Of a stretch of DNA of 64,000 nt, positions 7,179-14,886 are shown piece by piece. This stretch comes from Massilia sp. Root351 (GTDB taxonomy: Bacteria; Pseudomonadota; Gammaproteobacteria; Burkholderiales; Burkholderiaceae_D), in contig NZ_LMDJ01000036.1 of assembly GCF_001425045.1 (NCBI RefSeq), positions 124,001-188,000 of the forward strand, in the 5' to 3' direction. The position numbers were made by a program, and so were the translations under genes. Every line of letters starts with the position of its first letter. Position 1 is the first letter of the stretch. The notes below the pieces were generated by a model. That model did no database searches and was not told the origin of the DNA. It worked only from the letters and a program-made list of their open reading frames with translations.

Positions 7179-9270
7179 CGAAAGAGCCTCCATGTCCAAG
7201 CTTGTTGTACTACCCGCTCCCATCACACCCATGCCCGCAGGTGCCACCATTGACGTCGCGGAGCTGATGCTGCTCGATGGCTACCAAACCCTGCCGCTTT
7301 GCTTGCTGCGCATCTCTACGACCAATCGCAAGCGGTTTAATCTTGACGCGCTGGAGCGACTGGCTGCCAACGTGAAGGAGGTCGGGATACTGCAGCCGAT
7401 CCTTATCCGCCCGGTGAAGCCAACGGACGAACATCCGCAGGCGTTTGAGATCGTCGCCGGCGAGCGCCGCTTCCGCTCCGCAGTGCTGGCGAACCTCGAC
7501 CAGGTGCCGGTCATTGTTCGCCAGCTCAGCGACTTGCAAGCGGCCGAGATCCAGCTGCTGGAGAACATCCAGCGTGAAGACCCGCATCCGCTGGAGGAAG
7601 CCGAAGGCTACCAAATGCTGATGCAGAACCACGGCTACGACGCGGACCAGCTGGCGGAGCGCGTTAAGAAGTCTCGCGCCTACATCTACGGCCGCTTGAA
7701 GCTGTGCGCACTGGCCACTGACGTGCGCGAGGTATTCCTCGATGGCGACATTTCAGCATCGACTGCACTGCTGATCGCACGCATTCCGGTGCCTGCGCTG
7801 CAGAAGCGCGCGCTCAAGGAAATATTGAGTCCGACCACATGGCCAACGCACGAACCGATGTCGCACCGTCGCGCACGCGACTATATTCAGGACACGTACA
7901 CGCTAGACCTCACCGGCGCGCCATTCGATATCAAAGACGGCAAGCTGCTGGCGACCGCCGGCAACTGCACGAAATGTCCTAAGCGTACTGGCAACCAGCC
8001 GGAGGTGTATCCAGATGCAAAAAGTGCACACGTCTGCACTGATCCGGACTGCTACGCCGAGAAGAAAGCTGCGCACTACCAGCGAATCATCGTCGTCGCC
8101 AACAAACGCGGCATCCCCATACTTGAAGGCCAAGAGGCGACTAACATCTCCTACAACACCTGGAGCAGCGAGAGCGAATTCGTCAGTGCCGGCACGCACC
8201 TGTCCAGCTTTGAGCGCGTGGCGCCGGCCACCGGCATGAGCGGTCACATCAAAGAGCTTCTACCGTCCGACGCTTTGCCATCCCCTGCCAGCTACTTAAA
8301 AAACAGCAAAGGTGAAGTGACGCCAGTCTTTAAGCGCAGCGACGTTCAAGCAGTACTGGAGAGGCAAGGCATTTGCGAGACGCCCGCAGTTCGCGAGGCT
8401 CGCCTCGCAGAGGAGGCTGCGGACCCGTCGAAAGCACCAGCCCTTTCCAAACAAGAGGAAGCGCAGCAGGCGCGCTACAAACAGCAGCAGAAAGCTGAGG
8501 AGCGCGCCGCGCGCATCACCCTGGAACGCACGGTAATTTACCGTAAGCTCCGGGAGCGAGCAAAGAGCGGGCTGACTCTTCCCATGCTCCGCGAACTGGC
8601 GAAGCTCCTCGTCCGCGATTACAACAGCTACAGCCTGCCGGACGACATCTTGGGCGACCTCTATAAATTCGACCGCAGTGACGACGACACTTGTGCCTAC
8701 ATCGACCAGGCGGACGAATCTGAGGTGCAGTTGCTCATAATGGACATGCTGCTCGGCGAAGCCCTGAGCGTCAGCGCGCACAGCTTGGACGACGACCCCG
8801 AACTCACCGACGAAGCACTGCTTGCACTGGCGAAGATCGAAGGCGTAAGCGCGAGCACCACCGAAATCGCCATCGAGCGGATCGACATCAGCGACATGAA
8901 GAACCCCAGCGACGTGCAAGAGGTTCTTGCTGCGAACATCGAGCATTTGGCCGACGTAGCGCGCCACATCATCGACAAAGCGCCGCACCTCACAGGCAAC
9001 GTCGAAGCTGCCGCCAACAGGCTGGGCTACTTCTACAACAACGGCTGGAGCAAGGCCGAGGATGCTGACGGCGCTGCCCAGGTGCAGGCCGACGCAACTG
9101 CGCAGCAGAGTTCACGGCAACGTCCGAAGCTGCAAGCGAAAGCGAAGCTTGCGGCGGAAGCAGCGCCCAATGGCCCAGTCATTAAGACCAAGAAGAACCG
9201 CAGCGCCTCATTACCCTCAAACCCAGCGGTGGCATGGCCCTTCCCAACTGACTCGCTCCAAAAAATTTAA
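7165..9270 (+). CDS. ParB-like protein (ParB/RepB/Spo0J family) encoded by the prophage
   Basis: A 701-residue protein. After a short leader comes a ParB N-terminal (Srx-like) domain at about 45-135: LERLAANVKEVGILQPILIR, then FEIVAGERRFRSAVLANL and the ENIQRED motif. A ParB/KorB HTH follows at about 145-215 (GYDADQLAERVKKSRAYIYG). Around 265-300 four cysteines (NCTKCP and CTDPDCY) suggest a zinc site. The remaining 400 residues are charged and helical with a basic C terminus. No parA and no clear parS site are nearby, so true partition is doubtful. Related phage proteins act in DNA binding or nuclease roles. The ATG at 7192 is an alternative start. Confidence 0.82.
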   Translation: MTAINERASMSKLVVLPAPITPMPAGATIDVAELMLLDGYQTLPLCLLRISTTNRKRFNLDALERLAANVKEVGILQPILIRPVKPTDEHPQAFEIVAGERRFRSAVLANLDQVPVIVRQLSDLQAAEIQLLENIQREDPHPLEEAEGYQMLMQNHGYDADQLAERVKKSRAYIYGRLKLCALATDVREVFLDGDISASTALLIARIPVPALQKRALKEILSPTTWPTHEPMSHRRARDYIQDTYTLDLTGAPFDIKDGKLLATAGNCTKCPKRTGNQPEVYPDAKSAHVCTDPDCYAEKKAAHYQRIIVVANKRGIPILEGQEATNISYNTWSSESEFVSAGTHLSSFERVAPATGMSGHIKELLPSDALPSPASYLKNSKGEVTPVFKRSDVQAVLERQGICETPAVREARLAEEAADPSKAPALSKQEEAQQARYKQQQKAEERAARITLERTVIYRKLRERAKSGLTLPMLRELAKLLVRDYNSYSLPDDILGDLYKFDRSDDDTCAYIDQADESEVQLLIMDMLLGEALSVSAHSLDDDPELTDEALLALAKIEGVSASTTEIAIERIDISDMKNPSDVQEVLAANIEHLADVARHIIDKAPHLTGNVEAAANRLGYFYNNGWSKAEDADGAAQVQADATAQQSSRQRPKLQAKAKLAAEAAPNGPVIKTKKNRSASLPSNPAVAWPFPTDSLQKI

Positions 9271-9327
9271 TCGCTGGCTTGCCGCCAAGTTACTGCAAAC
9301 AACCACTTCGAATTACGGAAAACATAC

Positions 9328-9609
9328 ATGAACCAAGCAAATCACAGCTTCCGCGAAGCCGCAAGCGCACTGGCAGCCAAGCTGCAGCACGCCGACCGTA
9401 CTGCGGGAGAATTGACCGACGAGCTCCAACTGGCCCACGCGATTATCGGCGTCCTGGTGCGCGAACTAACGCTGGAGCAAAAGCAGTTGGTCGGATCGAT
9501 CCTGCGTTCGCGCAAAATCACGGACGATGGCTTCACTCGCCACGTCGAGCGCGAGCAACTGATCGCCCAGGCAAAGTTCTTCGCTGAACAGAACTGGGGG
9601 GTGCAATGA
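9328..9609 (+). CDS. Small hypothetical phage protein
   Basis: A 93-residue, almost fully helical acidic protein (repeated Ala/Leu heptads, then VRELTLEQKQLVGSILRSRK). It follows the ParB-like gene after a 57-bp gap and its TGA overlaps the ATG of the AlpA-type gene as ATGA. No motif identifies a function. The coupling suggests it is part of the same early operon and may act with its neighbours. Confidence 0.6.
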   Translation: MNQANHSFREAASALAAKLQHADRTAGELTDELQLAHAIIGVLVRELTLEQKQLVGSILRSRKITDDGFTRHVEREQLIAQAKFFAEQNWGVQ

Positions 9610-10040
9610 GCAAAACGGAAGAAATCAACGCTAATGTGCGCCTCCTGCGGCTTCCCTCAGTTGTGGCACAAGTTGGACTGAAGAAAACGGCGATATACGA
9701 TGGCGTTAAACGCGGTACGTTCCCAGCCCCATTAAAATTGGGGGAGCGCGCCGTTGCTTGGAAGGCCACCGATATTGAAGCCTGGGTTTCAACACTGGTT
9801 AGGGCTGAGGCAAAGGTCAGCATGAGAAAATCCAACGACTCCATTCGCTTAACCTGGGCACTTCCAATACTCACCGGCATTGATGACGCAACCACCAACA
9901 AGCGCACAGCCGCGTTGTCCAAGGCGTTGGCCCAAGGCCTTGATGGCATTGAAGCAATTGACGTGGCGATAGTCGCTACAACTCCCGAAATGCTGAACCA
10001 GCCTGAGGTGCAGGTCTCGCAGCAAGAAAGTTCAGAATGA
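9606..10040 (+). CDS. AlpA-family DNA-binding regulator
   Basis: A 144-residue protein whose first 70 residues match the AlpA/MerR-like winged-helix pattern: RLPSVVAQVGLKKTAIYDGV, then FPAPLKLGERAVAWKATDIEAW. Such proteins regulate excision or integrase expression in P4-like and lambdoid elements. The C-terminal half is Ala/Thr/Gln-rich without clear structure. It overlaps both neighbours by four bases (ATGA junctions), so three small genes form one translational unit at the end of the rightward operon. Confidence 0.78.
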   Translation: MSKTEEINANVRLLRLPSVVAQVGLKKTAIYDGVKRGTFPAPLKLGERAVAWKATDIEAWVSTLVRAEAKVSMRKSNDSIRLTWALPILTGIDDATTNKRTAALSKALAQGLDGIEAIDVAIVATTPEMLNQPEVQVSQQESSE

Positions 10041-10306
10041 GCGAAATGGATATGATGATCTCGAAGCTGGCCGAGGCAATGGCCCAGCACATCCGGCCGG
10101 CGATTCCACTGTCCATCGACCTGTGGGACATTGCCACCATCGCCGCATACCTCAAGCGAGAGCCACAGGTCGTACGCGAGCGTATGGCGTGTCTGCCGAG
10201 CTTCCCGAAGGCGATACGTCTGCCGACGAAGAACGGCCGGGCACAGCCCTTGTACAACGCTAAGGACGTAATCACCTGGGTTCAGAGTCACCAAGAACGG
10301 CACTGA
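10037..10306 (+). CDS. Excisionase-like / MerR-type winged-helix protein
   Basis: An 89-residue protein with a helix-turn-helix and wing arrangement: WDIATIAAYLKREPQVVRER, then FPKAIRLPTKNGRAQPLYNAKDVITWV. This is the pattern of small recombination directionality factors and MerR-like DNA-binding proteins. It is the last gene of the operon, where xis precedes int in lambda, but no integrase follows. A terminator lies 14 bp after the stop. Function is inferred from fold and position. Confidence 0.65.
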   Translation: MSEMDMMISKLAEAMAQHIRPAIPLSIDLWDIATIAAYLKREPQVVRERMACLPSFPKAIRLPTKNGRAQPLYNAKDVITWVQSHQERH

Positions 10307-10319
10307 CTCCCGCAATGAA

Positions 10320-10349
10320 GAATAGCCGCCCAGAGCGGCCATTCTTTTA
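10320..10349 (+). terminator. Rho-independent terminator of the rightward early operon
   Basis: GAATAGCCGC (10320-10329) pairs with GCGGCCATTC (10335-10344) with one mismatch and a 5-base loop, followed by TTTT. It closes the operon that starts at the PL-like promoter. Confidence 0.8.
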
Positions 10350-10396
10350 TCTGCCGGGAAATGTTATGCTCAAGCTTCCACGACAAGGAGACAATT

Positions 10397-10612
10397 TTGG
10401 AAACTAACGCTAAAGAAATTTTCCGAGTATCAAGTGCAGAGAGTAGCAGCTGTGCGCTGTGTTCTGAGTCCATTGACGGACCTACTTGGTTCACCAGAGC
10501 CGTTAATCATTACATCCAAGATCACGGCTGCAAGCTGGTCCATGTCGGTCAAGAGTCCACCGGCTACGTTGAGGATAAGTACGAAACGACCGTTGCTATC
10601 CTTGCCCTGTAG
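10397..10612 (+). CDS. Small Cys/His protein with TTG start (possible zinc finger)
   Basis: AAGGAG at 10385-10390 lies six bases before a TTG at 10397, which I take as the start; the ATG at 10361 in the same frame has no comparable site. The 71-residue product has CALC near residue 20 followed by HYIQDHGCK, a spacing that could hold one zinc ion. It stands alone between the operon terminator and the convergent DUF3800 gene, so it has its own transcription. No family is recognised; small zinc proteins in prophages often bind nucleic acid or host proteins. Confidence 0.55.
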   Translation: METNAKEIFRVSSAESSSCALCSESIDGPTWFTRAVNHYIQDHGCKLVHVGQESTGYVEDKYETTVAILAL

Positions 10613-10692
10613 CATTCACCGGAGCAGGCAAGCCCGAGCGCCCAAGTTTTATCCTCGAATTCGGCAGACCACAGACCAGCAACCTGCCGCCT

Positions 10693-11790
10693 CTATGGCT
10701 TTTTTTTCTCTGGTAGTGCCGCAGGTGGTGTGGGCAACCCCAAGCCCGCAGCATCCGTAGGCAAGGCTCGGGACGTAGGTGGCATACTCGGACCCGCGCC
10801 ACCTGAATTACCCTTCGCGGCAGCACGTTGCGTAGCCTCAATCAATTTTTGCCCGATCACAGTCTGCATCGCTATCGGTGCTGCTTTTCGCTTCGCAGGC
10901 TTTAAGTTGATTGCCACAGCCACTGGCGTGGGAGCCACACCGCCAAGCGCCGCTTTTTTCGGCGCTACCGGTGGCACAACGAATATCTCCGCTGATGGCT
11001 TACCAGCGTTGAAGTCCGTTACGTGGAGACTCCAGTCCCCGTTCAAGCGGAATTGCAAATTTTTCAACCGCTTAGCATACCGTCGGCGAATTATCAGGTC
11101 ACGTGCGTTCACATGCACACCAGTCAAGTGCCCGTACATGTACGCCGAGGTGGCCATGGGAAACAACATCGTGCTACACAGGACATCCGTCAGCTGGAGC
11201 CCCACATGATTGTTGCTAACTCCGAAGGTTGGCAGCTCAAGAATACGGCTGTACGGATCGCCCTTCGCGCGATACTTTTGAGTAAAGATCGAATGAGCAA
11301 CCTGGTCATTAAGCTGAGTGGTTCGAAAATCAGCAATGATCAGCCCATGGGACTTCTTGTCTTCCAGGAAATCCTGAAATCGCTTGCAGGCCATCTGCAC
11401 CGAACGAGTGTAAACTTCCCTGTGCTTGAATGGTTTTGCAATGCCCTTCACCCAAACAGCTCCCAAAATGCGACAACTGTAGTGCTCTAACAGGGCCAGC
11501 ACTTCATCAGCAAATCGCAACTGCGTGGAGGCCTTAGTGCCGAGCTTACGGATACTGCCACGCACGTCTGAGCCTTTGATTTCTTGGCGAACGTCGTCCA
11601 AGAGATGCGCCGACTGAAATTGCCCAGGGAAGAACTTACGCTTCAGTTTGAGAAAATCAGTCGTGAGATCAGCCAGCGCTGCTTGCGGTACGATCAACCC
11701 ACCAATAGCGAGGACGGGTTGGATGTCCGTTGTGGCGGAAGGAAGCGCGGTGGAGCAGCCCGCCTCGTCGATATAGCAGATGTATGACAT
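10693..11790 (-). CDS. DUF3800 domain protein (putative RNase H-fold nuclease) at the prophage edge
   Basis: A 365-residue protein starting at the ATG ending at 11790, with GGAGC six bases upstream; an earlier in-frame start at 11895 would run through a perfect hairpin. DUF3800 features are clear: YIDEAG at residues 6-11 with the paired acids, LAIGGLIVP at 28-35, LIIADF in the middle and LQLTDVL further on. DUF3800 proteins are predicted RNase H-like enzymes found often in mobile elements and defence loci. The last 100 residues are an Ala/Pro/Lys-rich tail. It is transcribed alone toward the early operon and sits where an integrase would be expected. A cargo or antiphage role is a hypothesis. 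Confidence 0.8.
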   Translation of the reverse strand: MSYICYIDEAGCSTALPSATTDIQPVLAIGGLIVPQAALADLTTDFLKLKRKFFPGQFQSAHLLDDVRQEIKGSDVRGSIRKLGTKASTQLRFADEVLALLEHYSCRILGAVWVKGIAKPFKHREVYTRSVQMACKRFQDFLEDKKSHGLIIADFRTTQLNDQVAHSIFTQKYRAKGDPYSRILELPTFGVSNNHVGLQLTDVLCSTMLFPMATSAYMYGHLTGVHVNARDLIIRRRYAKRLKNLQFRLNGDWSLHVTDFNAGKPSAEIFVVPPVAPKKAALGGVAPTPVAVAINLKPAKRKAAPIAMQTVIGQKLIEATQRAAAKGNSGGAGPSMPPTSRALPTDAAGLGLPTPPAALPEKKKP

Positions 11791-11807
11791 TCGTTGCTCC
11801 AAAATGG

Positions 11808-11831
11808 AAACAGCCGCTAGAGCGGCTGTTT
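11808..11831. promoter_or_regulatory. Perfect hairpin in the leader of the DUF3800 gene
   Basis: AAACAGCCGCT (11808-11818) and AGCGGCTGTTT (11821-11831) are perfect 11-bp arms around two bases. The hairpin ends eight bases before the GGAGC ribosome-binding site of the DUF3800 gene. No T-tract follows on either strand, so it may be an operator, an attenuator or an mRNA-stability element rather than a terminator. Confidence 0.55.
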
Positions 11832-12203
11832 GGCGGATTAAACCGTATTTGTCGCCAGGGTTACCCCCATTCGACGGTCGGTAGACGTAAGTCAACCGTT
11901 CTCACATGATAACGACAACTAACTCCATTGTCAACAAGGGAGGCAGAGCAGACTACGTCGGCGCTCTACGTCCTCCGGGGAAGTGGCGAGCTCACCCTCA
12001 TCATCCGTCATCATGCTGCGCCGCCCCACAGTTCCTCTGGACATATGCCGCGGACCGATTCACAATCACGCGCAACCTTTATTTCGGTTCTCAACCTGAA
12101 TTCTTGATTCGGTTCCGGATCGCTGTAGCTTGCCATTTTTCAAAAGCTCAGCGACATTACGCATAAATTACGCATCGACGTCACAAGTCGTTGATTTTAA
12201 ATG

Positions 12204-12229
12204 GGTGCTGATTCCAGTCGGGGGGACCA
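12204..12229 (+). other. tRNA-3'-end-like sequence, possible right attachment site
   Basis: GGTGCTGATTCCAG followed by TCGGGGGGACCA resembles the T-arm, acceptor stem and CCA of a tRNA gene, but no cloverleaf can be drawn upstream. Such orphan tRNA ends are typical of att sites left by integration. The interval 11791-12336 otherwise holds only the hairpin at 11808-11831 and no convincing gene. The matching left copy would lie outside the window. Confidence 0.4.
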
Positions 12230-12336
12230 ACAGCACCGTCCGCCATGCCCCACATTTCCGCCACCGTGCGCCGCCTTGCGCCATCCGCGCGGCTAGTCTA
12301 CTCTTGCAAAATTCTCAACCTCAAGAGGGACCTATT

Positions 12337-12753
12337 TTGCTCGCCAAAGCTTTCAGCGTGTTCGCCCTGGCCATGATCGAACTGTGGGCCGCCGTGCCAC
12401 TCGGAATCAAGCTGGACCTCGATCCCTACCTGGTCGGCGCCGTGACCATGGCCGGCGCCTTTGCCGGCGCGGCGCTGGCGACCTTTGCCGGCGGCGCCGT
12501 GCACAAGCTGCTGAACTGGCGCTCGCGCGGCAAAGACTTCAGCAAAGGCACCTCCGGCTGGCTGGCCAGCAAGGGCCCGTGGGCCATCGGCCTGCTCGGC
12601 CCCATCCTGCTGGGCGCCACGCTGTCGGCGGCGCTGGCCTCCAGCCTCGGCCTGGCCTGGCAAAGGTGGATGCCGCTGCTGGCCATCGGCATTTGCGCCA
12701 CCACCGCGCTGGTCACCATATTGACGGTGCGCGGCTTCGCCATGATGCACTAG
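12337..12753 (+). CDS. Small integral membrane protein (possible Sm_multidrug_ex family)
   Basis: A 138-residue protein starting at a TTG (12337) preceded by AAGAGGGA; the frame upstream is open but has no ribosome-binding site and crosses the presumed island edge. It has three or four hydrophobic segments: residues 5-25, 30-55, 78-100 and 110-132. The pattern IELWAAVPLGIKL followed by a Gly/Ala-rich helix recalls the small multidrug export protein family, whose transport role is itself weakly supported. It is the first backbone gene right of the island. Confidence 0.6.
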   Translation: MLAKAFSVFALAMIELWAAVPLGIKLDLDPYLVGAVTMAGAFAGAALATFAGGAVHKLLNWRSRGKDFSKGTSGWLASKGPWAIGLLGPILLGATLSAALASSLGLAWQRWMPLLAIGICATTALVTILTVRGFAMMH

Positions 12754-12852
12754 TGCGTTTCCCATTGCCTGTCTGCCCGATTAGAGGGTTTATGTAAAAA
12801 ACGGCAACGGGACCGTGCTACGCTGACTGCTTCTTTCTTCACGTCTGCCGCC

Positions 12853-14322
12853 ATGAGCGAAGCCCTGCACGCTGTCCCTGCCCTGCCCTCAGGTGAATCC
12901 GATCCCCTCGACATCCAGGCCGCGTTCGATGCGCAGCTGGCCACTGCGCTGGCGTGGCGCACCTCGACGGCCGAGGAGCGGCTGCGCCGCATCGGCCGCC
13001 TGCGCGACGCCATGCTGGCCCAGCGCGAGACCTTCTACGCCGCTTTCGCGCAGGATTACCGCAAGCCGCCGGCCGAAGTGGAGGCGTCCGAGTTCCTGCC
13101 GGTGATGGAAGAAATCCGCCAGGCGCTCGGCCGCCTGAAACGCTGGATGAAGCCACGCCCCATGTGGCCCACCACCACCATGCTCGGCACGCGCGCCTCG
13201 GTACGCTACCAGCCGCGCGGACGGGTGCTGATTGTCGCGCCGTGGAACTATCCGCTCAGCCTGTGCTTCGGGCCGCTGGTCTCGGCGCTGGCGGCCGGCA
13301 ACACCGTCATCATCAAGCCGTCCGAGATGACGCCTGCCGTATCGGCGCTGATGGGCCGCATCATCGCCAGCGTGTTTCCGGCCCATGAAGTGGCCTTGTT
13401 CGAGGGCAGCCAGCCAACCGCGCGCGTCCTGCTGGACCTGCCCTTCGACCACATCTTCTTCACCGGCTCGCCTGCCGTCGGCAAACAGGTGATGGCGGCG
13501 GCGTCCAGGCACCTGGCCAGCGTGACGCTCGAGCTGGGCGGAAAATCGCCCACCATAATCGACGCCAGCGCCAACATCAAGCTGGCGGCGGAAACGCTAA
13601 TGTGGGGAAAGTTCCTCAACAACGGCCAGACCTGCGTGGCGCCCGACCATGTGTATGTGCACGCGTCCGTGAAGGACGCTTTCGTAGATGCCTGCCGCGC
13701 GGTGCTGCAGCAACGCTACGGCGCCGGCGCCGCGGCGCAGCAAGCCAGTGCCGACCTGGCGCGGGTGGTGAACCGGCGCCATACGCAGCGCCTGGCGGCC
13801 TTGCTGGCCGATGCGCAGCGGCGCGGCGCGCGCCTGCTGGCGGGCGGCACAGTGGATGAGGAGCGCTGCTTTATCGCGCCCACCCTGCTGGACCAGATTC
13901 CAGCCGGCGCGGCGATATTGTCGGAGGAGATATTCGGGCCGCTGTTGCCCGTTATCGAATACACGGAACTGGAGGCGGTGATTGCTGCCATCAACGCGGC
14001 GCCCAAACCACTGGCGCTGTACGTGTGGAGCAGCGACCGGCGCGCGGTGCGCAAGGTGCTGGGGCAAACCAGTTCGGGCGGCGCTTGCGTCAACCATTGC
14101 GTGGCGCATTTCGCGCATGGCAATCTGCCGTTCGGCGGGGTCAATCATTCCGGCATGGGCAGCGCGCACGGAGTGCACGGCTTCAAGGCGTTCTCGCACC
14201 AGCGTGCGCTGCTGCGCGCCTCGCCGCTGATGCTGATCAAGCTGTTCTTCCCGCCCTACACCAGGCAGCGCACCTTCCTGATGCGCAAGATCGTCGACGC
14301 GCTGCGCCTGCCCATGCTGTGA
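12853..14322 (+). CDS. Aldehyde dehydrogenase, coniferyl-aldehyde/class 3 type
   Basis: A 489-residue NAD(P)-dependent aldehyde dehydrogenase. Key residues are present: N132 in WNYP, the FTGSPAVGK nucleotide loop at 203-211, general base E227 in LELGGKSP and the nucleophile C261 in GQTCVAPD. The C terminus (PFGGVNHSGMG, then GFKAFSHQRA) and the lack of a long N-terminal arm match the coniferyl aldehyde dehydrogenase and fatty-aldehyde (class 3) group. The substrate cannot be decided from sequence. It is a single gene that converges on the gene at 14342-14788. Confidence 0.88.
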   Translation: MSEALHAVPALPSGESDPLDIQAAFDAQLATALAWRTSTAEERLRRIGRLRDAMLAQRETFYAAFAQDYRKPPAEVEASEFLPVMEEIRQALGRLKRWMKPRPMWPTTTMLGTRASVRYQPRGRVLIVAPWNYPLSLCFGPLVSALAAGNTVIIKPSEMTPAVSALMGRIIASVFPAHEVALFEGSQPTARVLLDLPFDHIFFTGSPAVGKQVMAAASRHLASVTLELGGKSPTIIDASANIKLAAETLMWGKFLNNGQTCVAPDHVYVHASVKDAFVDACRAVLQQRYGAGAAAQQASADLARVVNRRHTQRLAALLADAQRRGARLLAGGTVDEERCFIAPTLLDQIPAGAAILSEEIFGPLLPVIEYTELEAVIAAINAAPKPLALYVWSSDRRAVRKVLGQTSSGGACVNHCVAHFAHGNLPFGGVNHSGMGSAHGVHGFKAFSHQRALLRASPLMLIKLFFPPYTRQRTFLMRKIVDALRLPML

Positions 14323-14341
14323 ACCGCAGGCGGACCCGCAA

Positions 14342-14788
14342 TCAGGCCGGCTGCAGCGCGCGCTCCAGCACGTGCGACAGGGTGGCGGCCAGGTGCGGCT
14401 CGGCGCCGTCCGCCAGCGCCAGCTTGCCGCTGAAATAGCGCAGGCCGCCGCTGGCACGCTCGGCCACCAGCGAGGCGTCGCCGTCGCGTGGAATGCGCAG
14501 GCTGACGGTCAGCAAGCTGTCCGGCGCGCCGCGCGGGCGCACGTCCAAGGTCATGCCGGCGTGGGTGTCGAACAGCTTGCGGCTGGACTGGCATACCAGG
14601 CTGCCGCCGAATGCGCGCGCAATCACGGCGTTGCAGCTGCGCAGCGCCGCATCGGCACGGCGCGCCAGGCCGGCGCGCACGGCGCCGGCTTCGGCCAGCC
14701 CGGCCATACGCTGTTCTTCAGCGAGCATCAGCTCGTCCTCCATCTGCTCCAGCATCAGCAGGATGTCGTCTTTATTTAAGTTACTCAT
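14342..14788 (-). CDS. Hypothetical protein with N-terminal coiled coil
   Basis: A 148-residue soluble protein. Residues 5-45 form an acidic coiled-coil helix (ILLMLEQMEDELMLAEEQRM), followed by an Ala/Arg-rich helix and an alpha/beta C-terminal region. No signal peptide or catalytic motif is seen. The ATG directly follows a perfect 16-bp AT-rich palindrome and has no Shine-Dalgarno sequence, so its expression may depend on a leaderless transcript or on a regulator at that site. I do not recognise the family. Confidence 0.6.
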   Translation of the reverse strand: MSNLNKDDILLMLEQMEDELMLAEEQRMAGLAEAGAVRAGLARRADAALRSCNAVIARAFGGSLVCQSSRKLFDTHAGMTLDVRPRGAPDSLLTVSLRIPRDGDASLVAERASGGLRYFSGKLALADGAEPHLAATLSHVLERALQPA

Positions 14789-14789
14789 G

Positions 14790-14805
14790 GGAAATATATA
14801 TTTCC
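14790..14805. promoter_or_regulatory. 16-bp AT-rich palindrome touching a start codon
   Basis: GGAAATATATATTTCC is perfectly palindromic and ends one base from the ATG of the minus-strand gene at 14788. It stands out in GC-rich DNA and could be an operator. Confidence 0.5.
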
Positions 14806-14886
14806 AAATGACAATGACAGATGCAGTATATCACTTGGAACCCGCGCGTCCCCGCAAAATTTGCGCCGCGCGTTGTAAGTTGGTGT

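Larger units (their letters stand above)
1..12229. mobile_element. Lambdoid prophage or phage-derived island, early region (left end outside window)
   Basis: The segment has the early gene order of a lambdoid phage in mirror image: antiterminator-like gene, primase-helicase, YmfL-like regulator and Cro-like gene on the minus strand, a repressor on the plus strand, then a rightward early operon ending in AlpA- and excisionase-like genes. Two control regions share one 16-bp operator. Genes overlap by a few bases as in phage operons. No structural, lysis or integrase gene is visible, so the late half must lie left of the window or be missing. The right limit is inferred from the last phage-type gene (DUF3800, starting at 11790) and a tRNA-end-like sequence at 12204-12229; the backbone resumes by 12337. 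Confidence 0.8.

Noticed and set aside
7165..9270. Plasmid-like partition system (phage-plasmid)
   Set aside because: Only a ParB-like protein is seen; no parA and no parS-like cluster in the window.
11906..12166. 86-codon plus-strand frame at the island edge
   Set aside because: No ribosome-binding site, odd composition, and it ends inside the presumed att region without resemblance to an integrase end.
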